From contig NZ_NCJH01000010.1 in the NCBI RefSeq assembly GCF_002278925.1, forward strand, positions 57,232-121,231: a stretch of DNA of 64,000 nt. Reading direction: 5' to 3'. Within the stretch, counting starts at the first letter, position 1. Each line of letters starts with the position of its first letter. This DNA is from Polaromonas sp. 39-63-25 (GTDB lineage Bacteria > Pseudomonadota > Gammaproteobacteria > Burkholderiales > Burkholderiaceae_C). This document shows positions 21,622 through 30,503 of the stretch, piece after piece. The notes beneath the pieces were generated by a model that saw only the letters and a program-made list of their open reading frames with translations, ran no database searches and had not been told where the DNA came from. The position numbers and the translations under genes are program-made.

Positions 21622-21932
21622 ACACACAAGCAGAGCCATCGGTTCGGGCGGGACTTGAGGAAGTTTTGCGGGCTTGCGATACGGGTGCGAAACTTTCTGT
21701 CACATCGTTGGCAGCAATTATTCGGCTGGTCCTTGCCGAGCATGACGCCACCACCCAATCGCAGCGGGCCGAGATAGAGCGGCTGCGGGCGGCTTTGGAG
21801 GATGTTGCCGAGTGCACCGACCCCGACAAAGACGACAACTACCGATCTGACGACCGCGAAGGGTGCTTGGACGCCGTGTTCGCCACTGCCAGCGCCGCCC
21901 TCACCCCACAACCAACGAAGGAAACGCCATGA
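21618..21932 (+). CDS. Hypothetical phage protein (104 aa)
   Basis: MNTQAEPSVRAGLEEVLRAC..., a coiled-coil-like middle (SQRAEIERLRAALEDVAE) and DREGCLDAVFATASAAL. ATGA overlaps at both ends. Function unknown. Confidence 0.65.
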   Translation: MNTQAEPSVRAGLEEVLRACDTGAKLSVTSLAAIIRLVLAEHDATTQSQRAEIERLRAALEDVAECTDPDKDDNYRSDDREGCLDAVFATASAALTPQPTKETP

Positions 21933-23077
21933 CCACATCAACCAACCAGGCGGCAGACTCTATCGCAATTCCGATTCCAGGCTGCGATCATTTAGTCAAG
22001 GTCATCAAATTTGCGCGGTCAGGCTCAGACTCGCCAATGTCGATTGATGACCAAATTATTTTTGCCCAGCGCAAAGAGCTGGAATCACTCCGCGCCGAGC
22101 TTGCCCGCCCGCTGGAGGTGGCGGCACCTGTCTGGTTTGGTCCGGATGAGGATGGAATCGTGTGGCCCAAGCCAGCCATGACAACGCCTTCACCAAATCT
22201 GGCTGAGTATTTCAGCGCTCCGCAAGTCCGGGCACTGATCGCAGCCATCCGTGTGCCGGTTGCTTCAGAAGACTCCGGCGAAAAAGGGCGCTGGGAGCAG
22301 CACGGGGAGGGCCATTGGAATCATTACGACGATCAAGGAAAGCTCTATATGCAAAGTGTGTCGGTTGCTTCGCCTGCGGAGCCGGGCCGGGTATTGGCTC
22401 CTGAGTATCGCGGCTATGCGAATTTGGGCACAGGCCAGTACATACTGAACCACACTGGCGACCATCCAGCAGAGTTGATCATCAGCATAGCCACCGAGGA
22501 AGAAAAGGCGGGGCGCGCTGTCGGTGACTCTCGGAATCTGGAGCCGCGCAAAATTCTCAATCCCGAGGATATGTGCGTGCGCATCCGGTTTGAAAATGTC
22601 GCCGGTCTGGATGCGCTTGAGCAGCAACTTCGGTTCCTGCGCGAAGAACTATTCGCCACCTCTCCCGTTGGTGCTGGTGGGGCGGATTGGGGCCTTGATA
22701 TTTCAACGGGCACGCCGATTCTGGTTTACAAAAAGTGCAGCGTCATCGAGTCGGAACAGGCGCGCTACGTTCTGAGGCTTATCGCTGCTGATGCTGGTGG
22801 GGCGGTGGTGATGGATGCGCGACCGGATTCTTTTCATTCTGACAGTGGCGAATGTGACCGCGTGCAAAGGGTGGAGCTTAGCGGCGATGAGCTGGCACTG
22901 TTCCAGCAAACCCTTGAAGATTTTGCAGACTGTGGAGAGACTGAAACCGACTACGAGGTTTTGGTGAATTGGGCGCAGCGTGGGCTGTTGGAATGCATCA
23001 ATTTTCAACCAACTGCCGCAGCGCATCGAATGCTTGCGACAAGCACATCCACTGAACAGAAAGGCGGTGCAGCATGA
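21929..23077 (+). CDS. Large hypothetical phage protein (382 aa)
   Basis: Starts MTTSTNQAADSIAIPIPGCD. It looks modular: a coiled-coil-like part (AQRKELESLRAELARPLEVAA), a Gly/His-rich stretch with a GRWEQHGEGHWNHYDDQGKL box, and a C-terminal acidic part (ELSGDELALFQQTLEDFADC). Possibly several small phage domains fused. No catalytic motif recognised. ATG 21929 overlaps the upstream stop; the stop overlaps the next ATG. Confidence 0.65.
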   Translation: MTTSTNQAADSIAIPIPGCDHLVKVIKFARSGSDSPMSIDDQIIFAQRKELESLRAELARPLEVAAPVWFGPDEDGIVWPKPAMTTPSPNLAEYFSAPQVRALIAAIRVPVASEDSGEKGRWEQHGEGHWNHYDDQGKLYMQSVSVASPAEPGRVLAPEYRGYANLGTGQYILNHTGDHPAELIISIATEEEKAGRAVGDSRNLEPRKILNPEDMCVRIRFENVAGLDALEQQLRFLREELFATSPVGAGGADWGLDISTGTPILVYKKCSVIESEQARYVLRLIAADAGGAVVMDARPDSFHSDSGECDRVQRVELSGDELALFQQTLEDFADCGETETDYEVLVNWAQRGLLECINFQPTAAAHRMLATSTSTEQKGGAA

Positions 23078-23412
23078 ACGCACCCTATCTTTTTCTCGGG
23101 CTAATCTGCGGCCTTGCTATCGGTTACGCCATCGGATGGCAGCAGCAGCGCAGGAAATCCAAGCTGGCCCAAGTCTCTCGCGCAATAGCCGACTGCGACG
23201 GGCCAATTCGCTGCACCAACTGCGCAGAAAAGCGCCGCTGTGCCGCCGTGGGCTGCGTCCGCTTAGCCGAGCAGTGCGATCCGCCTTTGGGCATGGCCAC
23301 CACAAACCCCGCCCCCGAACAAGGTGGCTGGGTGGCCGGTCTGGATGGAGTAAGACGCCCAAACCCTGCGGCTGGCGCCCCAAAGCCGCCGTTCCACAAC
23401 CCCGTCGCGTGA
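23074..23412 (+). CDS. Membrane-anchored Cys-rich protein (112 aa)
   Basis: The N-terminal span YLFLGLICGLAIGYAIGW (glycine-zipper-like) is followed by a basic stretch QQQRRKSK and Cys-rich CTNCAEKRRCAAVGCVRLAEQC. The C-terminal part is Pro/Gly-rich. The cytoplasmic zinc-binding part is inferred. Function unknown. Confidence 0.65.
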   Translation: MNAPYLFLGLICGLAIGYAIGWQQQRRKSKLAQVSRAIADCDGPIRCTNCAEKRRCAAVGCVRLAEQCDPPLGMATTNPAPEQGGWVAGLDGVRRPNPAAGAPKPPFHNPVA

Positions 23413-23421
23413 AGGGCTCCC

Positions 23422-23673
23422 ATGAAAACCGAACAACTAATCGACTGCGAAGGCATCACATTGGAATCCACCAAGCCTTTCGCGTTCTCATGCTGCGACT
23501 GCGGGCTGACGCATCACATGGTCATTGTCAGCGAAGACGGTAAGCCGGTGGGGTTTGCAGTGAAACGGATAGTCGAGCCTGCACGCGGTGACGTGCTTGC
23601 CACCGGCCAAATGAAACAAGCCCACAACATCACCCCCGCCAATCCTGCCAGCGCTGACAAGGAGAAATCATGA
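23422..23673 (+). CDS. Small phage protein with Cys cluster (83 aa)
   Basis: MKTEQLIDCEGITLESTKPFAF, SCCDCGLTHHMVIVSEDG: a CCDC...HH cluster suits zinc. The remainder is a short beta segment and a polar tail. Function unknown. Confidence 0.65.
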   Translation: MKTEQLIDCEGITLESTKPFAFSCCDCGLTHHMVIVSEDGKPVGFAVKRIVEPARGDVLATGQMKQAHNITPANPASADKEKS

Positions 23674-23993
23674 CTGACCGCGAGCTTTTGGAGTGGGCGG
23701 CTAAGGCTGCGGGCATTGAGTTGGCCCAGCCGGTCGTGTACTCGGACGCTGACGGCGTTTACAAGGCCCGTCACGGCTGGTGGCACCCACTTGAGGATGA
23801 CGCCCACGCGCTACAGCTTGCAGTGGCTGTCAAATTGCAAATCCACATCGACAACGGATACGGGACCGCTGCGCGTCGTCCAGATCAAATGTGGCAGGCG
23901 TGCGAGGCCCACAAGTACGGCGGAATCGAAGCAGCAACCCGCCGCGCAATAGTCCGCGCTGCCGCCGCTATCGGTCAACAGGAGGGGGAGTGA
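23670..23993 (+). CDS. Phage protein, paralogue of 18390-18770 (107 aa)
   Basis: MTDRELLEWAAKAAGIELAQ, WWHPLEDDAHALQLAV, ATRRAIVRAAAAIGQQ. Shares start, middle and end motifs with the gene at 18390 while the insert differs, so the pair is an old duplication or two acquisitions of one family. AAGGAGAAATC precedes the ATG. Confidence 0.72.
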   Translation: MTDRELLEWAAKAAGIELAQPVVYSDADGVYKARHGWWHPLEDDAHALQLAVAVKLQIHIDNGYGTAARRPDQMWQACEAHKYGGIEAATRRAIVRAAAAIGQQEGE

Positions 23994-24244
23994 TGCAGAT
24001 TTTTATCACCCTTGGCGACATTGTTGGGATTGCCGCTGGCGGGCTGGTTGGCTTGGCTTTAGCGGCAGTATGGGCGATTGACTCATGGCGCAAATACCGC
24101 TGCAAACACGTTGAATATTTTGAGAACAGAGCTTGCAGCGCGATATGCCGTAGTTGCGGGAAAGACTTGGGTTTTATTCAAACCGTGCGAGATGCCCGCC
24201 GTGCCGCACCCACGGGGCAAGATCAAGGAGCCGAGACACCATGA
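23993..24244 (+). CDS. Membrane protein with zinc-ribbon-like end (83 aa)
   Basis: MQIFITLGDIVGIAAGGLVG, LALAAVWAIDSW form one hydrophobic span; after it come KYRCKHVEYF and CSAICRSCGKDLGF (four Cys and His, ribbon-like). GGAGGGGGAGTG lies before ATG 23993, which overlaps the previous TGA. Function unknown. Confidence 0.66.
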   Translation: MQIFITLGDIVGIAAGGLVGLALAAVWAIDSWRKYRCKHVEYFENRACSAICRSCGKDLGFIQTVRDARRAAPTGQDQGAETP

Positions 24245-24426
24245 GCGAGCAATCCAGAAAAAAGGCTTGCCGCAAGTCGCAGGCTACGGCTGATCAGTGC
24301 GGTTCGCCAACACGGCAGCAGATTGACGCAGTTCTACAGCGGCTGATTCAGGACCGGACGGGCTGGACGCTTGCACGGTGTCGGCAGCGGGCTATGGTCG
24401 AGGTGTTTTTGCGAGGTGTGGCATGA
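24241..24426 (+). CDS. Small basic phage protein (61 aa)
   Basis: MSEQSRKKACRKSQATADQC..., IDAVLQRLIQDRTGWTLARC. ATGA overlaps at both ends. Basic; possibly nucleic-acid binding; function unknown. Confidence 0.6.
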   Translation: MSEQSRKKACRKSQATADQCGSPTRQQIDAVLQRLIQDRTGWTLARCRQRAMVEVFLRGVA

Positions 24427-24635
24427 GCGACAGCCTGTTTCTTGAGGACGCCGAGCTGATGCGTCTGACTGGCCGCAAGTTGAAATCACACCAGATTGCA
24501 TGGCTGCGTAAGGAAGGTTTAGCATTCAGGGTGAACGCAACCGGCCATCCCGTCGTGTTGCGTAGCACTGTGGATCAGCGCGCACCCTTGCAGGCTGTTC
24601 CGCAATCCTGGAAACCCCGCCTAGTTGGAGCCTGA
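24423..24635 (+). CDS. DUF4224 protein upstream of integrase (70 aa)
   Basis: FLEDAELMRLTGRKLKSHQI, AWLRKEGLAFRVNATGHPVV: the DUF4224 signature (LTGRK-x4-QI-x-WL). These small proteins usually lie just before phage integrases, as here, and may be excisionase-like or accessory factors; that role is unproven. Confidence 0.82.
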   Translation: MSDSLFLEDAELMRLTGRKLKSHQIAWLRKEGLAFRVNATGHPVVLRSTVDQRAPLQAVPQSWKPRLVGA

Positions 24636-24636
24636 C

Positions 24637-25737
24637 ATGGGCAGAAAACCGAGCCGCTGGAACAATCTACCCAAAGGGATGCGCGCCCGCCCGCGTGGCA
24701 AGCTGATCCACTATTACCTCGATACCGGAGAAAAGCCCCGGCGCGAGATTCCTTTGGGCAGTGATTACGTGATGGCCGTGCAAAAGTGGGGCGAACTCAC
24801 CGGCTCGAAAAAGCCAGCGGACGGCGTGATTACCGTCGCTTACGCCTTGAATCGCTATTTCCTTGAGGTCGTGCCGAACAAGGCGCCGCTGACGCGAAAG
24901 GACAACGAGCAGGAAAAGGCATGGCTGCTGAAATTCTTCAATGATCCACCCGCCCCGCTGGATGCCGTCGAGCCGCAACACATCCGGCAGTTCATGCGCT
25001 GGCGGGCGGCAGAGGCCAAAAAGGCGGCAGAGCTGCGCAATGTCGCCAGAGTCGAGAAAAAGCAAGCACCCATTAAGATCAAAAGCACGCACGGGCAAGT
25101 GCGGGCAAACCGCGCCAAGGCTCTTTTCTCGCATATGTGGAACTATGCCCGCGAAGAAGGGTTTACCGCCATGCCGAACCCATGTACCGGCGTTAACGGC
25201 TTCAAGGAAGATGGCCGGGACGCCGCGCCAGATAGCGCGCTTGTTGAGTTGGTCAAGGCGCACGCCGACCAGCCGCTGATCTTTGCGATGCGCCTGGCCG
25301 ACATTGTGGGGCAGAGGCCGGGGGATGTTCTGCGCATGAGTGAGACAGACGTGCGGGATGGCCTGCTACACGTCGAACAAGGCAAGACCAAGGCCAAGCT
25401 AAGGATTGAGGTATCCGGTGATCTGGAGGTCTTGCTTGAGGAAATCAGGGAATTTAAGCGAGGTAAGCCGGTGCATTCGCTGACACTGCTGGTCAACGAG
25501 AACGGCGAGACACTGCGCAAGGACGCGCTGCGCTACAGATTCGACAAGGCCCGCGAGGCTGCGGGGATCGAAAAGGATGTTTTCCAGTTCCGGGACTTCC
25601 GCGCAAAGGTAGCGACGGCCACCGATGACAAAGCCGGAACCAAGGCCGCGCAGTCAATTCTTGGACACGCGACGGAGGCGATGACAGCCGACTACATCCG
25701 GCACAAAGTCGGCAAAAAAGTAAGGCCGATCCGGTGA
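24637..25737 (+). CDS. int: Phage tyrosine integrase
   Basis: Site-specific recombinase (366 aa). Catalytic residues by motif are Arg227 (GQRPGDVLRM), Lys250 in QGKTKAK, Arg322 in FRDFRAK, His344 (ILGHA) and Tyr353 (ADYIRHK). Box II has Arg319 where many integrases have His, a variation seen in phage integrases of this type. The N-terminal arm- and core-binding part spans residues 1-200. ATG 24637 has TTGGAG upstream. The gene ends 72 bp from the tRNA gene used as attachment site. Confidence 0.95.
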   Translation: MGRKPSRWNNLPKGMRARPRGKLIHYYLDTGEKPRREIPLGSDYVMAVQKWGELTGSKKPADGVITVAYALNRYFLEVVPNKAPLTRKDNEQEKAWLLKFFNDPPAPLDAVEPQHIRQFMRWRAAEAKKAAELRNVARVEKKQAPIKIKSTHGQVRANRAKALFSHMWNYAREEGFTAMPNPCTGVNGFKEDGRDAAPDSALVELVKAHADQPLIFAMRLADIVGQRPGDVLRMSETDVRDGLLHVEQGKTKAKLRIEVSGDLEVLLEEIREFKRGKPVHSLTLLVNENGETLRKDALRYRFDKAREAAGIEKDVFQFRDFRAKVATATDDKAGTKAAQSILGHATEAMTADYIRHKVGKKVRPIR

Positions 25738-25768
25738 TTTTGCGGAACAGCATCCTATTTTTGCGGAA
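25738..25768. repeat. Direct repeat TTTTGCGGAA between int and the tRNA
   Basis: Two copies (25738-25747 and 25759-25768), 21 bp apart start to start, with a partial TTTTGC at about 25771. Two helical turns of spacing next to attR fits integrase arm-type sites. Confidence 0.6.
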
Positions 25769-25809
25769 GTTTTGCTATAATGTTGATAGCGAACTATCGT
25801 TATTGGCTA

Positions 25810-25886
25810 TGGTAGGGCGTCACAGACTTGAACTGTGGACCAAAGGATTATGAGTCCTCTGCTCTAACCAACTGAGCTAACGCCCC
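25810..25886 (-). tRNA. tRNA with CAU anticodon (Met or Ile2), prophage attachment site
   Basis: A 77-nt cloverleaf with encoded CCA (25810-25812). The anticodon CAT reads on the minus strand at 25850-25852 within loop CTCATAA. The first pair is G1:U72, a wobble. The anticodon stem lacks the three G:C pairs of initiator tRNA, so it is elongator Met or the lysidine-modified Ile2. Its 3' end faces the integrase, so the phage most likely entered at this 3' end. Confidence 0.92.
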
Positions 25887-25913
25887 ACGTCGCCAGTGCC
25901 GATTGTACCGGCC

Positions 25914-26933
25914 CTACTTGCTGTGGCTCAGTGCGCTGCTGACCATCTTGGCCGTGATGTCGACGATCTGGATCATTTTTTCATAGGGCATGCGCATGGG
26001 CCCGATCACGCCCAAGGTGCCCACGACCTTGCCGTCCACCTCGTAGGGTGCGGTCACGATGGACAGCTCCTGGTAGGGCACGACCTGGCTTTCGCCGCCG
26101 ATATAGATGCGCACGCCCTCGGCCCGGCTGGACACATCGAGCAGGCGCATGAGCTGGGCTTTCTGCTCGAACAGGTCGAACAACTTACGCAGGTTGCCCA
26201 TGTCGCTGGAAAAATCGCTGACCGCCAGCAGGTTGCGTTCGCCCGAGATCACCACCTCGTCGCGCGACTCGATCGCTTCGCTGCTGACCTGCACGGCCGC
26301 CTGCATCAGGCTGGCGATCTCGCCGCGCAGGGCTTCCACCTCGCTCCCCAGCCGCTCGCGCACTTCCTCGATCGCCATGCCGGCGTAATGCGAATTGAGG
26401 AAGTTGGCCGCCTCGATGAGCTGGCTCTGGGTGTAGTCGGTCTCGGTGAAGATCACGCGGTTCTGCACATCGCCGTCGGGCGAAACGATGATGACCAGGA
26501 TGCGTTTTTCGGACAGGCGCAGAAATTCGATGTGGCGGAACACGGAGGTGCGGCGCGGGGCCATCACGACACCGACAAACTGCGACAGGTCCGACAGGAT
26601 GTTGGCTGCGTTGCTGAAAACCTTTTGCGGCTGGTCCGGTGCCAGGCGGGGTGTGCCCAGCGCGCTGAGCGACGAATACTGGTCGCGCTGCATGGTCAGC
26701 ATGGTGTCGACAAACAGGCGGTAACCGCGGGCGGTCGGGATGCGGCCGGCCGAGGTGTGCGGGCTGACGATCAGGCCCAGATCCTCCAGATCGCTCATGA
26801 CATTGCGTATGGTCGCCGGCGACAGGTCCAGTCCGGAGGCCTTGGACAAGGTGCGCGAACCGACCGGTTGACCGTCGGCGATGTAGCGCTCCACAAGCGC
26901 TTTTAACAACAGTCGGGCACGTTCATCAAGCAT
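25914..26933 (-). CDS. hrcA: Heat-inducible transcription repressor HrcA
   Basis: Full-length (339 aa). The N-terminal winged helix ([32 protein letters not shown], in parts) is followed by [18 protein letters not shown], a family signature, and the C-terminal sensor domain. HrcA binds CIRCE elements and is controlled by GroE chaperonin. A CIRCE is present upstream of rpoH in this window (49182-49208). Divergent from nadK with 48 bp between starts; no CIRCE in that gap. Confidence 0.96.
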   Translation of the reverse strand: MLDERARLLLKALVERYIADGQPVGSRTLSKASGLDLSPATIRNVMSDLEDLGLIVSPHTSAGRIPTARGYRLFVDTMLTMQRDQYSSLSALGTPRLAPDQPQKVFSNAANILSDLSQFVGVVMAPRRTSVFRHIEFLRLSEKRILVIIVSPDGDVQNRVIFTETDYTQSQLIEAANFLNSHYAGMAIEEVRERLGSEVEALRGEIASLMQAAVQVSSEAIESRDEVVISGERNLLAVSDFSSDMGNLRKLFDLFEQKAQLMRLLDVSSRAEGVRIYIGGESQVVPYQELSIVTAPYEVDGKVVGTLGVIGPMRMPYEKMIQIVDITAKMVSSALSHSK

Positions 26934-26981
26934 GAAGCCATTCTACGAAGCTTGGCAAGGATGTTGTGATGTAATTTGGCG

Positions 26982-27857
26982 ATGAAGTCGCAATTTCGTC
27001 ACGTCGCCCTGATCGGGAAGTACCACGCACAGGGTTCACTCTCGGCGCTGGAGGAAATTGCCGGCTTCCTGCACACGCAGGGTTGCGAGGTCACGCTGGA
27101 AAAAGACACGGCCAGCAACACCGGCCTGATGCACTACCCGGTGCTCGATGTGGCCGGCGTCGGTGCGCATTGCGACCTGGCCCTGGTGGTCGGCGGCGAC
27201 GGCACCATGCTGGGCATAGGACGGCAGCTGGCCCAGTTCGGTGTGCCGCTGGTCGGCATCAACCAGGGCCGCCTGGGCTTCATCACCGACATTGCCTTCG
27301 AGGATTTCCAGACGGCGCTCGAGCCCATGCTGCGCGGCGAATACGAGGAAGACCGGCGCTGGATGATGCAGGCCGAAGTCATGCGTGACGGCCGCTGCGT
27401 CTTCAGTGCCACCGCCATGAACGACGTGGTCGTCAACCGCGGCGCCACGGCCGGCATGGTCGAGCTCAGGGTCGAAGTCGATGGCCGTTTTGTGGCCAAC
27501 CAGCGCGCCGACGGCCTGATCATTGCCACGCCCACCGGCTCCACCGCCTATGCGCTGTCGGCGGGCGGTCCGCTGATGCATCCTTCGATTTCCGGCTGGG
27601 TCATGGTGCCGATTGCGCCGCACACGCTGTCGAACCGGCCCATCGTGTTGCCCGACACCGGCGAGGTCACCGTGGAAATTGTCGCGGGCCGCGATGCCAG
27701 CGCCAATTTTGACATGCAGTCGCTGGCCACCCTGCTGCACGGCGACCGCATCACGGTGCGGCGCTCGGAATACCAGATGCGTTTCCTGCATCCCCGGGGC
27801 TGGAGCTACTTCGACACCCTGCGGAAAAAACTTCACTGGAATGAAGGTGCGGTATGA
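26982..27857 (+). CDS. nadK: NAD kinase
   Basis: ATP-dependent NAD kinase (291 aa) making [12 protein letters not shown] (catalytic Asp) near residue 70, then NQGRLGFI, the NE/ND motif [10 protein letters not shown], and the [16 protein letters not shown] signature. ATG 26982 is used; a TTG two codons upstream is less likely. First gene of nadK-recN-rapZ, the stop overlapping recN. Confidence 0.96.
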   Translation: MKSQFRHVALIGKYHAQGSLSALEEIAGFLHTQGCEVTLEKDTASNTGLMHYPVLDVAGVGAHCDLALVVGGDGTMLGIGRQLAQFGVPLVGINQGRLGFITDIAFEDFQTALEPMLRGEYEEDRRWMMQAEVMRDGRCVFSATAMNDVVVNRGATAGMVELRVEVDGRFVANQRADGLIIATPTGSTAYALSAGGPLMHPSISGWVMVPIAPHTLSNRPIVLPDTGEVTVEIVAGRDASANFDMQSLATLLHGDRITVRRSEYQMRFLHPRGWSYFDTLRKKLHWNEGAV

Positions 27858-29497
27858 GTCTTAAAAACATCGCCCTGCGCGACTTTGTCATCGTGCGCGA
27901 ACTCGCGCTGGACCTGGACAGCGGCTTCACCGTCCTCACCGGCGAGACCGGTGCCGGAAAATCCATCCTGATCGACGCACTGCAACTGGCCCTGGGCGCA
28001 CGCGCCGACGCCGGTGTGGTGCGTGAGGGCGCGCAGCGCTGCGAGATCAGTGCCACCTTCGACGCGCCGGCCACTCTGGCCGGCTGGCTGGACCAGGCCG
28101 GCTTTGCCGCAGAAGACGACTTGCTGCTGCGCCGCACGATCGACACCCAGGGCAAAAGCCGGGCCTGGATCAACGGCAGCCCGGCCACGGCCACCCAGCT
28201 GCGCGAGATCGCCGACCTGCTGGTCGACATCCACGGCCAGCATGCCTGGCAAAGCCTGACCCGGCCCGAGGCGGTGCGCGGCCTGCTCGATGCCTACGCT
28301 GGCGTACCGGCCCAGGCCCTGGCGCAGCCGTGGCAGGCCTGGCGCAACGCGCACAAGGCCCTGCTTGACGCGCGCCAGGCGCAGGACAGCCTGCAGCGCG
28401 AACGTGAACGCCTGGCCTGGCAGATCGGCGAACTCGACAAGCTGGCACCGGGCGAGCACGAGTGGGAAGAACTCAACACGCAGCACAGCCGGCTGTCCAA
28501 TGTGCAGGCCTTGCGCGATGCAGTGCAGACTGCGGTCGATGCGCTGCAGGAGTCCGACGACAACGCCAGCGCCCTGCTGGGCCGTGCCCTCACCGCGCTA
28601 CAGAATCAGGAGCATATTGAGCCCGAATTCAAAGGGCTGATCGATGTTTTGAGCAGTGCCCTGGCGCAGGTTGAAGATGCCGTGCATTCGCTGAACGGCT
28701 ACGCGCGGCATGCCGAGCTGGAGCCGCAGCGGCTCGCCGAACTCGATGAGCGCCTCTCGCTGTGGGTCAGCCTGGCACGCCGCTACAAGCGCACGCCGGC
28801 CGAGCTGCCGGAACTGCTGTCCGCCTGGCGCAGCGAGCTGCAAAAACTCGATGCGGCGGCCGACCTCGTCGGCCTGGAGAAAACCGAGCAAGGGGCCCAG
28901 GCCGTCTACATGGACGCAGCGCGCCAGGTGTCGAAAGCCCGCAGCAAGGCCGCGCCCCTGCTGGCCAAGGCCATCACACAGGCGATGCAGGGCCTGGGCA
29001 TGCAGGGCGGCAAGTTCGAAGTGGCCTTGGGCAAGCTGGAGCAGCCCGCGCAGCATGGCCTCGAGCAGGCAGAATTTCTGGTGGCCGGCCACAGCGGCAG
29101 CACGCCGCGGCCGGTCGGCAAGGTTGCCTCGGGCGGCGAGTTGTCGCGCATTGCGCTGGCCATCGCCGTGACCACCAGCCAGCTCGGGCAGGCACAGACC
29201 CTGATTTTTGACGAGGTCGATTCGGGCGTCGGCGGCGCCGTTGCCGAAACCGTGGGCCGCCTGATGAAGCAGCTCGGCAAGGACCGCCAGGTCATGGCCG
29301 TCACCCACCTGCCGCAGGTCGCAGCCTGTGCCGACCATCACCTGATGGTGGCCAAACGCCCGGACAAGGGCCAGACCGTGAGCACCGTCGAGCTGGTCCA
29401 CAGCGAGCAGCGGGTGGCCGAGGTGGCCCGCATGCTGGGCGGCGAAAAGCTCTCCGGCACCACACTGGCCCACGCCAAGGAGATGCTGGGCCAATGA
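27854..29497 (+). CDS. recN: DNA repair protein RecN
   Basis: SMC-like ATPase (547 aa) for double-strand break repair. Walker [13 protein letters not shown] near residue 37, a long central coiled coil, then the signature [12 protein letters not shown] and Walker [14 protein letters not shown]. Starts in an ATGA overlap with nadK. Full length. Confidence 0.97.
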   Translation: MSLKNIALRDFVIVRELALDLDSGFTVLTGETGAGKSILIDALQLALGARADAGVVREGAQRCEISATFDAPATLAGWLDQAGFAAEDDLLLRRTIDTQGKSRAWINGSPATATQLREIADLLVDIHGQHAWQSLTRPEAVRGLLDAYAGVPAQALAQPWQAWRNAHKALLDARQAQDSLQRERERLAWQIGELDKLAPGEHEWEELNTQHSRLSNVQALRDAVQTAVDALQESDDNASALLGRALTALQNQEHIEPEFKGLIDVLSSALAQVEDAVHSLNGYARHAELEPQRLAELDERLSLWVSLARRYKRTPAELPELLSAWRSELQKLDAAADLVGLEKTEQGAQAVYMDAARQVSKARSKAAPLLAKAITQAMQGLGMQGGKFEVALGKLEQPAQHGLEQAEFLVAGHSGSTPRPVGKVASGGELSRIALAIAVTTSQLGQAQTLIFDEVDSGVGGAVAETVGRLMKQLGKDRQVMAVTHLPQVAACADHHLMVAKRPDKGQTVSTVELVHSEQRVAEVARMLGGEKLSGTTLAHAKEMLGQ

Positions 29498-30408
29498 ACA
29501 CCGCCACCGACCTCACCCCGGACAGGGCTCCGAGCATGGCCCCGGATATGGACATGGTGCTGATCACCGGCATGTCCGGTTCCGGCAAATCCATCGCGCT
29601 GCATGCCCTGGAAGACGCGGGCTACTACTGCGTGGACAACCTGCCGCCTGAGTTGCTGCTGCCTTTTGTCGCGCTGGAAAAGCAGCACGGCGCCAGCAAG
29701 GTGGCGATCGCAATGGACGTGCGCAGCGCCACCTCGCTGCCGCTGGTGCCGCTGCAACTGGCCCAGATGAGGGAAGAAGGCGTGTCCGTGCAATCGGTGT
29801 TTCTCGACGCCAGCACCGACACGCTGGTGCGGCGCTTTTCGGAAACCCGGCGCATGCACCCGCTGTCGCGGCGGGACGACCTGGACCAGCAGCGGGCCCT
29901 GGTCGATGCGATTGGCGAGGAGCGCGAACTGCTTGGCGAGCTGCGCGAGCATGCCCATGTGATCGACACCAGCATGATCCGGCCGTCCCAGCTGCAGGGT
30001 TATGTGAAGGCGCTGATTTCCTCACCGGCCACCCAGCTGACCCTGGTGTTTGAATCGTTTGCCTTCAAGCGCGGCGTACCCGTCGACGCCGACTATGTGT
30101 TTGACGTGCGCATGTTGCCCAATCCGCACTACGAACCGGAGTTGCGCCGCCTGACCGGCAAGGACGAAGCGGTGGTGAGCTACCTGCAAGGCTACCCCGA
30201 GGTGGGCGACATGTTCCGCCACATCGAGCAGTTCATCGGCCACTGGCTGCAGGCACTGGCCCGCGACCACCGCAGCTATGTGACGGTGGCCATCGGCTGC
30301 ACCGGCGGCCAGCACCGCTCGGTCTACCTGGTCGAGCAGCTGGCGCAGGCCTTTGGCCCGCACTGGGTCACCCTCAAGCGCCACCGGGAACTCGACGCCG
30401 CGCCGTGA
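29494..30408 (+). CDS. rapZ: RNase adapter protein RapZ
   Basis: P-loop protein (304 aa). Walker [25 protein letters not shown], and the C-terminal signature [18 protein letters not shown]. In enterobacteria it delivers the GlmZ sRNA to RNase E and senses glucosamine-6-phosphate; whether betaproteobacteria use an equivalent RNA is unknown. ATGA overlap with recN. Confidence 0.95.
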   Translation: MNTATDLTPDRAPSMAPDMDMVLITGMSGSGKSIALHALEDAGYYCVDNLPPELLLPFVALEKQHGASKVAIAMDVRSATSLPLVPLQLAQMREEGVSVQSVFLDASTDTLVRRFSETRRMHPLSRRDDLDQQRALVDAIGEERELLGELREHAHVIDTSMIRPSQLQGYVKALISSPATQLTLVFESFAFKRGVPVDADYVFDVRMLPNPHYEPELRRLTGKDEAVVSYLQGYPEVGDMFRHIEQFIGHWLQALARDHRSYVTVAIGCTGGQHRSVYLVEQLAQAFGPHWVTLKRHRELDAAP

Positions 30409-30442
30409 GCCTGGCCGCCGCGACTCAGTTACTCTCTTTTTG

Positions 30443-30479
30443 ATAGCTGCCTGCGCCCGTTCCTCAACGGCTGGAAGCC
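30443..30479 (+). repeat. Dispersed element, copy 1
   Basis: ATAGCT-N20-GGCTGGAAGCC, flanked by T-rich ends, between rapZ and mutY. Noncoding copy. Confidence 0.8.
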
Positions 30480-30503
30480 TTTTTCATCAATAACCGCGGA
30501 GGA

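Larger units (their letters stand above)
1..25809. mobile_element. Prophage, right-hand portion (left end outside window)
   Basis: Lambda-like temperate phage with podovirus-type head genes. From left to right it holds virion, portal and terminase genes, a late-control region, replication and recombination genes, a repressor between two promoters, a rightward early operon, and an integrase next to a tRNA gene. Genes are short, mostly overlap by ATGA and have lower GC than the host genes. The right boundary is taken at the tRNA 3' end (25810). The left boundary, and therefore attL, tail and lysis genes, are not in the window. Confidence 0.95.

Noticed and set aside
16000-25000. CRISPR array or diversity-generating retroelement
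   Set aside because: No spaced identical repeats with unique spacers, and no reverse transcriptase or template/variable repeat pair in the window.
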